DNA of 64,000 nucleotides from positions 8,083,816-8,147,815 of the forward strand of contig OY821742.1 of the NCBI GenBank assembly GCA_963682055.1, read 5' to 3'. Below the pieces are notes generated by a model. That model ran no database searches and had not been told where the DNA came from. It saw nothing but the letters and a program-made list of their open reading frames with translations. Both the position numbers and the translations under genes were made by a program. Numbering within the stretch: position 1 is the stretch's first letter; the number at the start of each line of letters is the position of its first letter. Shown here piece by piece: positions 48,781-59,600 of this stretch. This DNA comes from Primula veris (Eukaryota; Streptophyta; Magnoliopsida; Ericales; Primulaceae).

Positions 48781-48795
48781 GGCTCTGATACCAAT
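48781..48795 (-). other. Primer-binding site of the SIRE-like element
   Basis: The minus strand reads TTGGTATCAGAGCC, complementary to the initiator-Met tRNA 3' end, directly inside the LTR border TGTTGG/CCAACA. Confidence 0.75.
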
Positions 48796-49761
48796 TGTTG
48801 GCCCGAGCGGCTAAACCTTAGAGGGGGGTGAATAAGGTTTTTGGTGCTTTTCGCCTAATTAAAATCTAAGTGCAACTAACAACCCAACTTTTTGAAATTC
48901 TAAGCTTAAGCGTTAATAAACGTTAAAAACTTCAAACGCAAGCAAGAAAATAAACAATAATGTAAGTTGCGAAAATTAAAAGTTAAGGAAGAAATTGACA
49001 CCGTGATTTATAGAGGTTCGGCAAAACGGCCTACGTCCTCTCCTCGGTACTACCGAGTATTTCACTAATAATCTTTTTCCGGATATTACAATCCTAACTA
49101 GCTAATCGACCGATTAAGCTCCCCCTCACTCTATGAGTATCCCGAATGAAAAGACCTAGAGCTTTTAAGCAACACTCGCTTACAAAGCCTCTACCCGATC
49201 ACTCGCTCACAAATGAGTTTATAAAACACTCTTTACAATTTTGTTACAACAATGTAACTAGACTCACTATTTTATTGCTTCTAAATAAGCTAATTGGTGA
49301 GTTGTTGATGTTGTTTGAGCTTGAATCGCTTTCTCCTTAATTTTCCTCTTTTTCGAATATTTTCACCAAAATGGTGATTTTTAGGGTTTTGATTGAGAGA
49401 GGTTGAAGGATGATGATGTGTATGTTGATTGGTGGTTTGGGAGAGAGATTGGGCTGATTTATATAGACCAAAGGTCTGTTTTGTATTTTTCTGACCGTTG
49501 GTAGTGGTTGAGGGTTTTAACCAACAGTTTTAAGCAATTTCTCAGAATAAGCTGAAAAGCTGATTTTGAAATCTCTGCAGTCGATCGGTCGTATTCAGAA
49601 AACGATCGGTCGTTTTCTGAATTTCGATCGATCGTTTTTATAACGATCTCTCTGGAAGAATTTGGACCAAAAACTATCGGTCGTTTTTGTCCAGACGATC
49701 GGTCGTTTCTTCAGTATTCCCGGTTTTCTCGTTAAACTTCAAAAGCCCGTAACTTCTTCAA
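48796..49761 (-). repeat. 5' LTR of SIRE-like element, truncated
   Basis: Begins TGTTGGCCCGAG. Its part from 49,368 matches 45,643-46,042, including the CGATCGGTCG palindromes. Homology ends at about 49,761 at a scrambled junction (repeated CTTCAAAAGCCCG). Confidence 0.65.
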
Positions 49762-49776
49762 AAGCCCGGTTTTCAG

Positions 49777-49816
49777 TATTATAATATGTTATATATATTT
49801 ATAACATATTATAATA
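49777..49816. repeat. Perfect 17-bp hairpin palindrome
   Basis: Arms TATTATAATATGTTATA (49,777-49,793) and its exact complement (49,800-49,816) with a 6-nt loop, located between two oppositely oriented LTR pieces. Confidence 0.85.
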
Positions 49817-49959
49817 ATTTGCAAAGGTATCAAATTCCGCTAATCATACAATACAACATTCCGCACATTACGTGATAATCACAAAACATGTAAATCATGA
49901 TAAAAGCTTGTTTTGCATGCTAATCATTTTATCAAGATTTCTAAGGTTCATAATTATAG

Positions 49960-50260
49960 AGCACTGAAATATGAAGCCAACGGTTCAACCGGAACCAAAT
50001 TCGGAGTAAAAACGAAAGAGTTACGAGCGTTTGAAGTTTAGCGAGAAAACCACAAAATTTACCAGAAAACGACCCATCATTTTGGACAAAACGACCGGTC
50101 GTTTTGGTCCAAATCTGACCCGAGAGATCAGAAAAAGTCGACCGGTCGTTTTTGACCAGAGAGGTCTGAAAAAGTTGACCGATCGAAATAATACTTAAAA
50201 AAAAACGACCCATCGTTTTTCTGCAGAAAATTAACGATACAAAAACGTAAAATTCCTCAA
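49960..50260 (+). repeat. Inverted, diverged LTR fragment related to the SIRE-like LTR
   Basis: Reads as the diverged reverse complement of 45,840-46,095: GGTTCAACCGGAACC, GAGTTACGAGCGTTTGAAGT, GAGAAAACC, then CGACCGGTCGTTTT palindromes. Confidence 0.6.
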
Positions 50261-50875
50261 CACTTGTAAATTCCTTACATGGCACATATCACGCAACCAC
50301 ATCATTTCAGTCCACAATATTTTTTACGATTAACATCCATTCGCATATAATTATTCATTCACACACAAGTCAATAATTTGAAAATACACTACATAAAACC
50401 ATCAACTTCACAATTCTCGCACTCTAATACTTCGCTACTACTTGACATGCAACTTATACCTCATACACACTATATCAATCTACACACGCATACAAACAAC
50501 ACAAAAATGCGAGGGATAACCCATCACGATACGTTATCCTAAAGCATCCGAGCGTCCTCGCATACTCTAGAACTCCACATCGCTAAGGTATTTCTTCACA
50601 CCTACCGACGAGAGGTCCACCCACTAGTTTGGCGAGCCGGGATCAACAAGCGTCCTCATTGTCCCTAACTTGCCTCACATGTGGACTTTTCTTTCATCAA
50701 CTACTACTAAATTCTAGCTACTTGTCTTAAGCTAAATGCAACCCCCCGTTTTAGAAAAAGTTTGAGTTTTTGGAAAAAGTTTTATGAAAATGATACGATG
50801 GATCTTGGTCCAATGGTTACCCATCTTCTCGTCGTCCCAAAGTATACAAGAACCTGGTTAGCTCTTATACCAACT
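50261..50875 (-). other. Internal leader of a gypsy-type element, truncated
   Basis: No coding sequence. Its right end carries a minus-strand primer-site-like TTGGTATAAGAGCTAACC (50,856-50,873) next to an LTR border. Confidence 0.45.
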
Positions 50876-52700
50876 TGTCACGCCCCAAAATCCGAAAAAC
50901 ACGAACACAAGGCGTGACCTTTTTAAATAAAAAGAAAGAGAACCTGTTGGTATAAAATTTAAATTTTTAAAAGAAAACACTTGCGAGCTAAAGGAACAAT
51001 TAATCAATTAAATAAAAATATTTGCCAAACGCGGCTACAAGGAAAGAAAATTTGAAAAGATTTATAAAAATGGCAAACGAAAGTAATTTGCCCGTAGGCT
51101 ACAACCTCAAAAACTAGTCTAAGCGAAAATAAAGCAATTGAAAGATGCCCCGAGCCCATGCGATACTTCGCTAATGCTCCTATCCGAACGTGCCAACCTA
51201 AGTTGTACCTGAAAGACAAAACTGTAACAGTGAGTCTCACGCACATACATAGACGGGACGGCACCACAAAATACCGTCACCCCATCCCATAAATGCAAGA
51301 ACTCACAAACAACAACTACGATAATCAACGTATAAAAAGAATTAATAATAACATTGTACAACGAAATAAATTAATTAAACATTTATAGCAAACATGGACC
51401 TCTCACGCCACCTACCCCAGTCCGTAAGGTAGGTCATTCCCTATACCCCTCGGCCAACTATTGTCCCCGGTATAGGGAGAGACATATAACATTGCTAACA
51501 TAAAAATAGATTTAAAGTGCGTACTTGGACCTCTCACGCCACTCGTCCCAGTCCGTAAGACGAGTCATTCCCTATCCCCTCGGCCGTCTTATGTCCCCGG
51601 AATTAGGAAGAGACATAGACCGTTGCTAACAATAAAATAAATATAGTGCACACTAGGAACTCTCACGTCACTCGCCACAGTCCGTAAGACGAGTCATTCC
51701 CTATCCTCTCGGCCGTCTTATGTCCCCGAAATTAGGGAGAGACATAGACTTTTGCCACTAATCTAAATCACAAGGCCTCAGTCAATAATATAAAACCATT
51801 CAATTATCACATTCTCATACGTCATTCTAACGTAATTCAACATAACCCATAAGCATAGGTGCTAGATTCACAACTAGCCAAACAACTCCAACAACATAAA
51901 ATCTCATTCAGGCATTTTAACAAACAACTTGTATGCATAAACTACAATTCATCTTTATTCAACATAAATTTACCCAATTTCATCAACAACTATATAATCA
52001 CATAATCAACTCATAAAACATGCAAACTCATCCATAATCTCATTAATTCGAAATTAATATGTCTCAAGTCTCAACTTCTACAATTCAAATAATGGAATTA
52101 AAAGTACAACAAATAAACCTCAATTAACAATTTAAGAACATAATTAAAATAAAAGGCAAAAACCCCCAATTTATAATAAACGCAAAACCAAATCCTAACA
52201 TACACCCTCGTCTAGTCGCAATGGATAATCCCCGTTAGCTTAGAGCGTAGAGAAGATGCTTCCGGTAAGAACCCGTTAGTGGTGGTTTTTTCTTTTTCTT
52301 CTTCTTCCTAGGGTCTCTTTTTCTCTCTTTTTCTCTCTTGTTTTAGGTTTACTGTTTTGAAAGTGGGCTGAATTGAAGATGTAAAAACTGTTTTGAGAAA
52401 GTTTGTGGAAGCGAACTATTTGGTCCCCAAAGTTTTAAAAGTTAACTCATTATCCAAAAATATTATTTTACTACTCAAAAATAACAAATTTTTAGAACAA
52501 ATCTATTGGGTCCTTTTTGTTTATAAAATTAGTAACAGATTTTTAAAATAAAGTTTTTCGGAAGAGTTTCGGTTTTTGGCTAAAAATAAGTCGAGTGACC
52601 AATTTTTGGTAAAATTTGTACAAAACGTTTTTGGATAAATTAAATTATAAATAAAACCATTTATAAAAATACGGGAGGTTAGATGAAGTTTTACAAAGAA
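50876..52700 (-). repeat. LTR of a gypsy-type element (outer edge uncertain)
   Basis: Begins TGTCACGCCCC on the plus strand and holds a short stem GTCACGCC...GGCGTGAC at 50,878-50,920. It contains the 131-bp tandem repeats at 51,395-51,760 and a CT-rich stretch at about 52,290-52,345. The right border was not located; 52,700 is an estimate. Confidence 0.45.
51395..51760. repeat. Three tandem units of about 130 bp
   Basis: Units start at 51,395, 51,526 and 51,655 with TGGACCTCTCACGCCAC. Each contains CAGTCCGTAAG, GTCATTCCCTAT, CTCGGCC, TGTCCCCGG and a GAGACATA tail. They are GC-richer than their surroundings. Units 2 and 3 are closest. Confidence 0.85.
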
Positions 52701-52737
52701 AAATGTACTTAGTTTGGTTAATTGCTTCTTATATTCT

Positions 52738-53000
52738 ATACCCCATCCATCCCAATTTAATTGATAATTATTCTATATCATCACGTCCCAATTTAAATGA
52801 ACTTTTACAAAAACGAAAACTCAGAATGGACGAAGTTAGTTTATGTTTATTATTTACCCTTACTTGGATTTTAGATTTTCTGTACGAATAAAGTATTTTC
52901 AATTGACTAAATTAAAATGTTTAGATAATTACAAGTAGACTCGTTTTTTTTTTTAATAGCTGTATTCTCAACAAATATTTGTAATTTGGGATGAAGGGGA
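52738..53000. mobile_element. Stowaway-like MITE of about 260 bp
   Basis: The left end ATACCCCATCCATCCCAATT pairs with the right end AATTTGGGATGAAGGGGATA. TA borders. Confidence 0.6.
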
Positions 53001-53177
53001 TATTGGTTGACAACTCTTGAAAGAGAAGATTAAAATTTCAATTTCATGGAACAAAAAACTTCCAATTGTTGGAGCAATTTTTGGGGATCACCAAAGCCGC
53101 TATGTTTTCTTTTAAGCGTCTCTTCATTTGCTTAAGTGATTGTTAATTTTCGGTTAAAATCCGATATCACCGGTTAA

Positions 53178-53658
53178 TGGTGTGTTTGGAATCCAAAAAA
53201 TATATGAGAAAACTAATTTTCAGATTAAACAATTTCTTATATTTGGTTACATGAGAAAACTGATGGAATACAAAACGATAAAAAGTATGGATTTTTTTTT
53301 TTTTTAGATTGAGTGAAATTAACCACTTTTGTTTCACAAATGGAAGGAAATAGAAAACAGGCTATAAAAAAAAGGGACTAGCTCTCTCTCTCTTTCTTTT
53401 ATTTTTCATTCTCTCATTTTTTCAAACTTTCTATTGAACACATATACGTTATCATTAAAAGGGCTCGTAATAGTAAAGATGAGTAACTTTTTATAAATCA
53501 CAGGCTCGATCATTATCTAGTCGATGTGAAATAATATACTTTAACACTTTCAAACACATGAACGAAAAATGATTTCATTTTACTTTTCTTTTTGTCATTC
53601 TTTGTTTTCTGTTTTTTTCCCTTGACATTTTCGAGGTTCCAAAAATCCAAACACATTC
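53178..53658. mobile_element. PIF/Harbinger-like MITE, 481 bp
   Basis: Flanked by TAA (53,175-53,177 and 53,659-53,661). Inverted ends: TGGTGTGTTTGGAATCC versus the complement of CCAAAAATCCAAACACATTC. No coding sequence. Confidence 0.6.
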
Positions 53659-53703
53659 TAAAGGACCTTTATACTAAAATGTCATCCAGAAGTAACTATG
53701 TGG

Positions 53704-53767
53704 AACTTTAGTATGATTCCCAAGTTATCCAAAAACTTTAGTATGATTCCCAAGTTATCCAAAAACT
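53704..53767. repeat. 32-bp tandem duplication
   Basis: Two adjacent copies of ACTTTAGTATGATTCCCAAG followed by TTATCCAAAA. Confidence 0.85.
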
Positions 53768-54505
53768 TGCGTAAAGACGGTTTTGTCTAGAAGTGATTGT
53801 TACCAGGCATTTTGTTTTATTTTACTTAATACGGTATATATGAATCACAATTCACAAGTGATCTGGAATGAAATTAAGAGTTTGTCATTCAAGGGTTTAA
53901 GTTAATCACTTGAAGAATTTATCATAATATATTTGATCCTTATATAATATCATAAAATATATACAATTTGAGTCACATCATCGCAATTGGATGGCTTGAT
54001 CTTCACTGGATGAAAGTTTTTTTCGTTTTGTGAATGAAAATGCTTAAAAATTTATTATATGGCTGAACATATTGAGAGGTTACTTGAGAGCAATAATTGC
54101 ACCTTGATACATGATGTGATTGTTGTAGAATATATTTGATGAGAAGTTTAAATACAGGATTAGCAGCTTATTCTAGACTAGCCATAGCTTCTTTATAATT
54201 ATAAAAGGAGTTTATTAGTTGATTTTAATCCTAAAATAAGGCCCTAAAAGAAGCTTCTGTTTTTTTCTACTGGAGTATATGATTTGAAATTGGTATTGAG
54301 AGAGTTGAAAAATAAATTAGGAAGGAAGGTTTACATGATACTTTTTAAAAATAAATTTTAAATACGACACTTTTTGGTCATTTCTTTAGTCGCTGTTACA
54401 TCTCAGAGAGCCTATAGAAGATATCGACTAAAAAGAAACAAAATTTTGACACATAAATTTCTTTTTGGAAAATTTCCTTTCATTTTCCTTCCGGAAAAAA
54501 TTACA

Positions 54506-54986
54506 TTTACTACCCCAACCTATCTGCGGTTAACGATTTGGGTACTCATCTTTCAAATTTACCAATTTAGGTACCACACTAAGTAAATTTCCAATTTAAG
54601 TACCACCGTCTTAATAAATCACGAAATCATGTCACGTGACATTTGACAAACATTAATTTGAGAGGCTAATTTGACAATTTTGCACAAAAATATGTCATCC
54701 TAGAAAAACTTTTACCCCAATTTCACACATAAAAAAATTTAGCATATAATCCAATTTTTTGTTATGTTTGAAATTAGGAAAAATATTTTTATAGGATGAC
54801 ATATTTTTATGCAAAATTGTCAAATTAGTCTATCAAATTAATATTTGTCAAATGTCACGTGATTTCGTGATTTATTAAGACGGCGGTACCTAAATTTAAA
54901 ATTTATTATATAGTGTGGTATCTAAATTGGAAAATTTGAAAGATGAATATCCAAATCGTTAAAAACAGATAGGTTGGTGTACTAAA
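54506..54986. mobile_element. Fold-back element with arms of about 220 bp
   Basis: The left arm from TTTACTACCCCAACCTATCT is complementary, with mismatches, to the right arm ending AGATAGGTTGGTGTACTAAA; the short loop is near 54,745-54,790. Both arms carry GTCACGTGA next to an ATTTGACAAA motif. Confidence 0.8.
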
Positions 54987-55491
54987 CCTATAAAACCCAT
55001 CTTCCTTCCACTTATGTTCAAATTTATGATTGGCATTTATCCTATCGGATATATGGAGAACCATTATCATCACAAAGACTCATTTATCCTATTGTCAGAA
55101 TGATGTATATTTAAAATTACTATTCACTCTTGAATATTAATTTATTATCTTTAGCAAAAAACTCTTTAAAATGATATCAAGAGCTAGGTAAGATGTTTAA
55201 GTTAAATCTATTAGGCATTTGTTATAAATATCTTACGATCGAGTATATAATACTAATATGCAAGTATTGTCATTTAGAAGAAATGATATTCAGATTATAA
55301 TTTTCTATTTATCATGTAAGGCTTAAAATTTTCTATTATCATTTTATTTTTATAGTTGGTGAATAATCTATATTGACATTACAAACTTGTACGTGATTAT
55401 TATAAATATAAGCACAAAACGGCTCAGCTCGGCCGAAGTCTCTAAACATTTACATGACTAATTAAGTACGTGAAAATTAATGCCCAACTAA

Positions 55492-55492
<1 letters not shown>

Positions 55493-55587
<95 letters not shown>
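55493..55587. repeat. (TG)47 microsatellite
   Basis: About 95 bp of uninterrupted TG inside the relic intron 1, absent from the other two copies. Confidence 0.95.
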
Positions 55588-55590
<3 letters not shown>

Positions 55591-55640
55591 AAAAATTATT
55601 AGCAAATTTAACCTGATTTCCTTCCATTGTATGCGTCGAT

Positions 55641-55810
55641 CACTATAAGAAAAATTGTCAATATTCTGTTACTAATATGATACCAAAGTGTTTCTTGCTA
55701 ATTTGGTGACAAAATTAGCAAAAGAAACCGTTGTTATTCTCGTCACTAAATAAGTCACGAGCACACAATAGCAACAGAAGCTATCTCAACGCTTAGACTT
55801 TCTTGTAGTG
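55641..55810. mobile_element. CACTA MITE, 170 bp, TSD GAT
   Basis: Starts CACTATAAGAAA and ends TTTCTTGTAGTG, canonical CACTA termini, with 3-bp duplication GAT at 55,638-55,640 and 55,811-55,813. Inserted in the relic exon 1. Confidence 0.8.
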
Positions 55811-56170
55811 GATAGATAGTGACGGAACCAGAAATTAAATATGAGAGGGATCAATATATTCTGTATAAAAAATTTCATATACTACGACTGTTTTTTACAT
55901 AAAATTAGGGAAAGGCGAACACTAAATTTCTAAGATTTTGATTATAAAAAAAATTACTTTTTCGTCATTTTTTTTCCTAAATGAGGGGGCTGGAGCCCTC
56001 GACTTCCTTCCTTTGTGGATGGGAGCCGGAAACAGATTCATTCTCATGTATCAACCTAACCACCCAGAAGCCTCAACACATAAGACATGCTCACACCTAA
56101 ATATATTATGATTGGAATTGGTTATGCAATCAAATACTAAAAAATCTCTAAACACATTTAGATAATAATA

Positions 56171-56671
56171 AAAGGAATCTTAATAAATTATTTTTCTGAT
56201 GAACTTGAAGACTTGCTCTGAAGATAAACTAAGAAGGCAAATTATAGGGAGAAGCCTGAGTACCCTTTTGATTACGACTTCAAAGTAGTTAATGTAACTT
56301 TTACTAAAATCTTTAGTTACGCACATATTGTTAAATATTGTTACAAAAAATTGAGGGTCTAGTATTACGAAGATATTTGTCATTCTTACATCACATTTAG
56401 TTGCCAGATGCCAACGAACCCAACAATTTTAACAATCCTCAATATCATCTTTCATAGGATACACAATTCTATCAAAAAAGAATTAACAGCAATTCAACTA
56501 CTGTCAAAAAACGAAGTAGCTCTACATTCCATCCGTAAATTCAAGGTGAACAATAATACATGAAGTTCAACAATCCAGACATTATGAGCATAGCCATTAA
56601 AAGTTAAAACCAGAAAAAAAAAAACAAGATGAGACCCTTTCTGATGTCTCTAAGGAATGTCAAAACAGTTA
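56171..56671 (-). other. TAF15b 3'UTR and downstream sequence
   Basis: Directly follows the TAF15b stop on the minus strand. No other gene is recognised; the exact cleavage site is not evident. Confidence 0.4.
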
Positions 56672-59600
56672 TCAATAACGATGTGTGTTCCTGTCACGGT
56701 CACGCTCTCTCTCCCGGCCAAAATCTCTTTTCCTATCATTATTGTAATAATCTCGTTCTCGATCTCTTCCCCTCTCTCTTTCTTGACTTCTGCTCCCTCT
56801 CCTATCTCTATCATCTCGATACTTGTTTTCATCTTTCTCACGCCCCCTGTCCCTGCTTTTCTCCCTTCCCTCTCTCTCATTCATACCTGTTCCATACAGA
56901 TCATCGTAAATACATATCAATTACTAACTGTTCAAGTATTGGGTCTATTGACAAACAAGTAATACAATCAAGGGGCTTAAAATCTTTTATACAGTAGCTG
57001 AGAACATTAAAAAAAATCCACATTGGCATTTGGTAAAAGAAACACAGAATGAAAAACATGAATGAGTCTACCGTTCCTCAAAACTCTCTATAACCCACTA
57101 CGACACAATTTTGTGAAAGCATCAAGCAGGTAAAACTGATAATGCGACTTCCTAATCAAACAACGCTTACAAGATACAATAGAGTTTTGCCAGTATTTCC
57201 TAAATAAGAGAAAGCTACAAATTATGAGCCAAAAATTAAATTATAGAAACTAAACTACAGCTTAACAAAAGTATGAAGACCAATATTTAATTCAGTTCAG
57301 CAGCTAACGACATCGTACATTGACATGAAAGGAAGAATAGAGAACAATACAAGAGGATATAGGATCATATAATCAATAACACTTTAATGAAGATATCGAA
57401 CTCAATCCAACCAACACAAACTTTGACTCAACAATTTGTATACGAGGTACACTGATTAATTTCCTACCTACTGCTATGTAAATGGAATGATCTTTATCTA
57501 TATGACTATATGAATATACTGGATAATCATGTTTCACAAGAGTTCTGTTCAGAACTTCCAGCTTCTATTTGAGTTACAGAAAGCTGGACATGCTGATAAG
57601 GCTAAGTCAGTGTCAACATTTCTAGCGCATAACTATATATACATGGCCGTCATACCATATATTATGTACCAACAAACATGTGTTTTCATATTCTTTTTAT
57701 GTAGGTGTTGCATATCCATATAGTGCCATACATGATTTGCATACACACGAAAACATCAGCTTACTTTGTTTTTCTCAATATTTTCGAAATTTTGAATTCC
57801 TTCTGGCTTTTCAGCTTTTTTACTACTCTCGGAATTAACAAAAAAATAAAGGAACTCGTTTGTCTTCTGTGGAACCAGTAAAAATAACTTTTTATGTGCT
57901 CTTGCAAATGAGGGGTTTTATAGTACTCTAAAACAATTTAAAAAATCAGCCAAAGTGACATTTAGTTTGCCCTCACGATTTTTGAAATTCTGTTGTCTGC
58001 CTTACTTTTAACTGCTTTTAGAATTACAACAATGAAAATTTCAGCTTCTTAATCTTATGTAGTAACCAGTAAGATATCTTTTTTATGTTTCCCCTCATAT
58101 GAGGTTAAATTGGGAATAATAGAAACTTACCCAGTTCCTCAACCTCCCATCCTGAGCGTCCAGCACCCGGAAGCTTCTGTCTATCTTCATCCTGTTGCTT
58201 CTTCGTACGGAACTTTTTCTTGAGATTACCAAACTCATCATAAAGTTCACCATCATCCTGCAATTATTTTTATGCCAGACTTATGAATAGAAAAGAGAAA
58301 AAAAATTAGCACAAAAATTATTTCAGATCTATCTTACTTCTTCCGCTTCTCGTCTGCGCCGTCTTGTTTCCTCTATCTCTTCTTCATCGAGTTCTTTGTA
58401 GCCACCACCACGACCTCCTCTAGATAGCATATAAACATTGGTTAAACACTGGTGTTTATCCAAAGTGTCAATTACTTAATGTAAATTATATCTTGACATA
58501 TTTTCAAGATTACAATCAATAAGAAGAGATTAAAATAGACTACACGGGATACCTTTATAACTGTTACTAGTCTCACATAACAGAAAGTAAAGTAGTTATC
58601 ATCTAGGTAAATCTAGAAAAACATAGGAACATGGAGAATTTTAAGAAAACTAAATATATACTTTAATGTAAAATGCAAGGAAAACATACACTCGGGTTTA
58701 GTACTATACTAGTTCAATCCAATGATAGAATCAAAGAAACAACTATTGAAATATGAGGCCCAATGCCGAAACACACTTGTTGCACCCACAAAATCTTTCA
58801 AAAATCCAATGTGTATTGTATGAAGCATCAAAATCGGATTTTCAACTTTAGCTTTACTGAATTTCAAAAATGATATTAGAGTTAGGAAAATGTATATGTG
58901 GTATACCAAAAGTTCTTCAGACTGTGCAACTGTGCCCCTAAGAAATAATAACAACGATGCAAGGGCAACAGAAAATGCAAATCATGATAAAAATAGCAGC
59001 ATAAAGCAAAGTATACATTGATTTAAAATTATGAAAAAATAATGACCAATTGGAATGGGCATTTTTTCCATCGCTATTTGCCCCCCTAATGAATAAACAT
59101 AAAGGTTTTCGCGAAAACTTCATCTTTTTATGATGGTCAATGAAAATAAAATACCAACAGTCGATAAATGTGATTGGGAATGACAATAGGTGGGTTTGGT
59201 ACAAGTTCATATCAGTGTAAGGAAAAGCAAAGGAAAATAGTTAGTGAAATCAAAGTTAGGCATTCAGATATACCTAATCCCTTACCCAGTATAATCCCAC
59301 CCCAAATACATTCATTTTATGAGCAGGGAGAGACAAAGTGATGCTTGCTTTACTCCATGAAACATTCGTCGATAATTATAGCATGACCAATACAAATAAG
59401 AAAATACAGAAAGAGGCATTTATCTTCAATTCTCAGCTCAATAATGTGTCTGTGAATAATTAAGTTAGCAACCAAGATCTAAAAGACTTGTAACTTATAA
59501 TGGATTTTGTCAAATGAAGTCCTATAATATTAAAAAATGTTCTATAATAAATCCAGCCTGAGCAATAGATATAAAAGTTTCATTTATGTTTCTATATACC

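Larger units (their letters stand above)
45643..49761 (-). mobile_element. Internally deleted SIRE/Maximus-like copia element
   Basis: LTR-like direct repeats 45,643-46,042 and 49,368-49,761 flank gag on the minus strand. A polypurine tract (minus strand AAAATGGGGGAGAT) abuts an LTR border at about 46,255. A perfect primer site (minus strand TTGGTATCAGAGCC) sits at 48,781-48,795, next to an LTR border TGTTGG at 48,796. Protease, integrase and RT are absent. The outer edges of both LTRs are truncated by rearrangement, and no target duplication was found. Confidence 0.75.
55030..56170 (-). pseudogene. HD-ZIP IV intron-1/exon-1 relic (third copy)
   Basis: Collinear with 1690-2560 and 37,215-38,800. 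Intron-1 phrases such as AAGATGTTTAAGTTAAAT are at 55,190-55,210, and the exon-1 donor side TTTAACCTGATTTCC is at about 55,608-55,622. Exon 1 resumes at about 56,030-56,085, where ATG-TCT is followed by in-frame stops. It is interrupted by a CACTA MITE (55,641-55,810) and a second insertion (about 55,818-56,030). No other HD-ZIP exon is seen nearby. Confidence 0.65.

Noticed and set aside
56629..56997. Plus-strand frame rich in Ser/Pro/Leu
   Set aside because: Antisense of the Arg/Asp/Glu-rich last exon of TAF15b.
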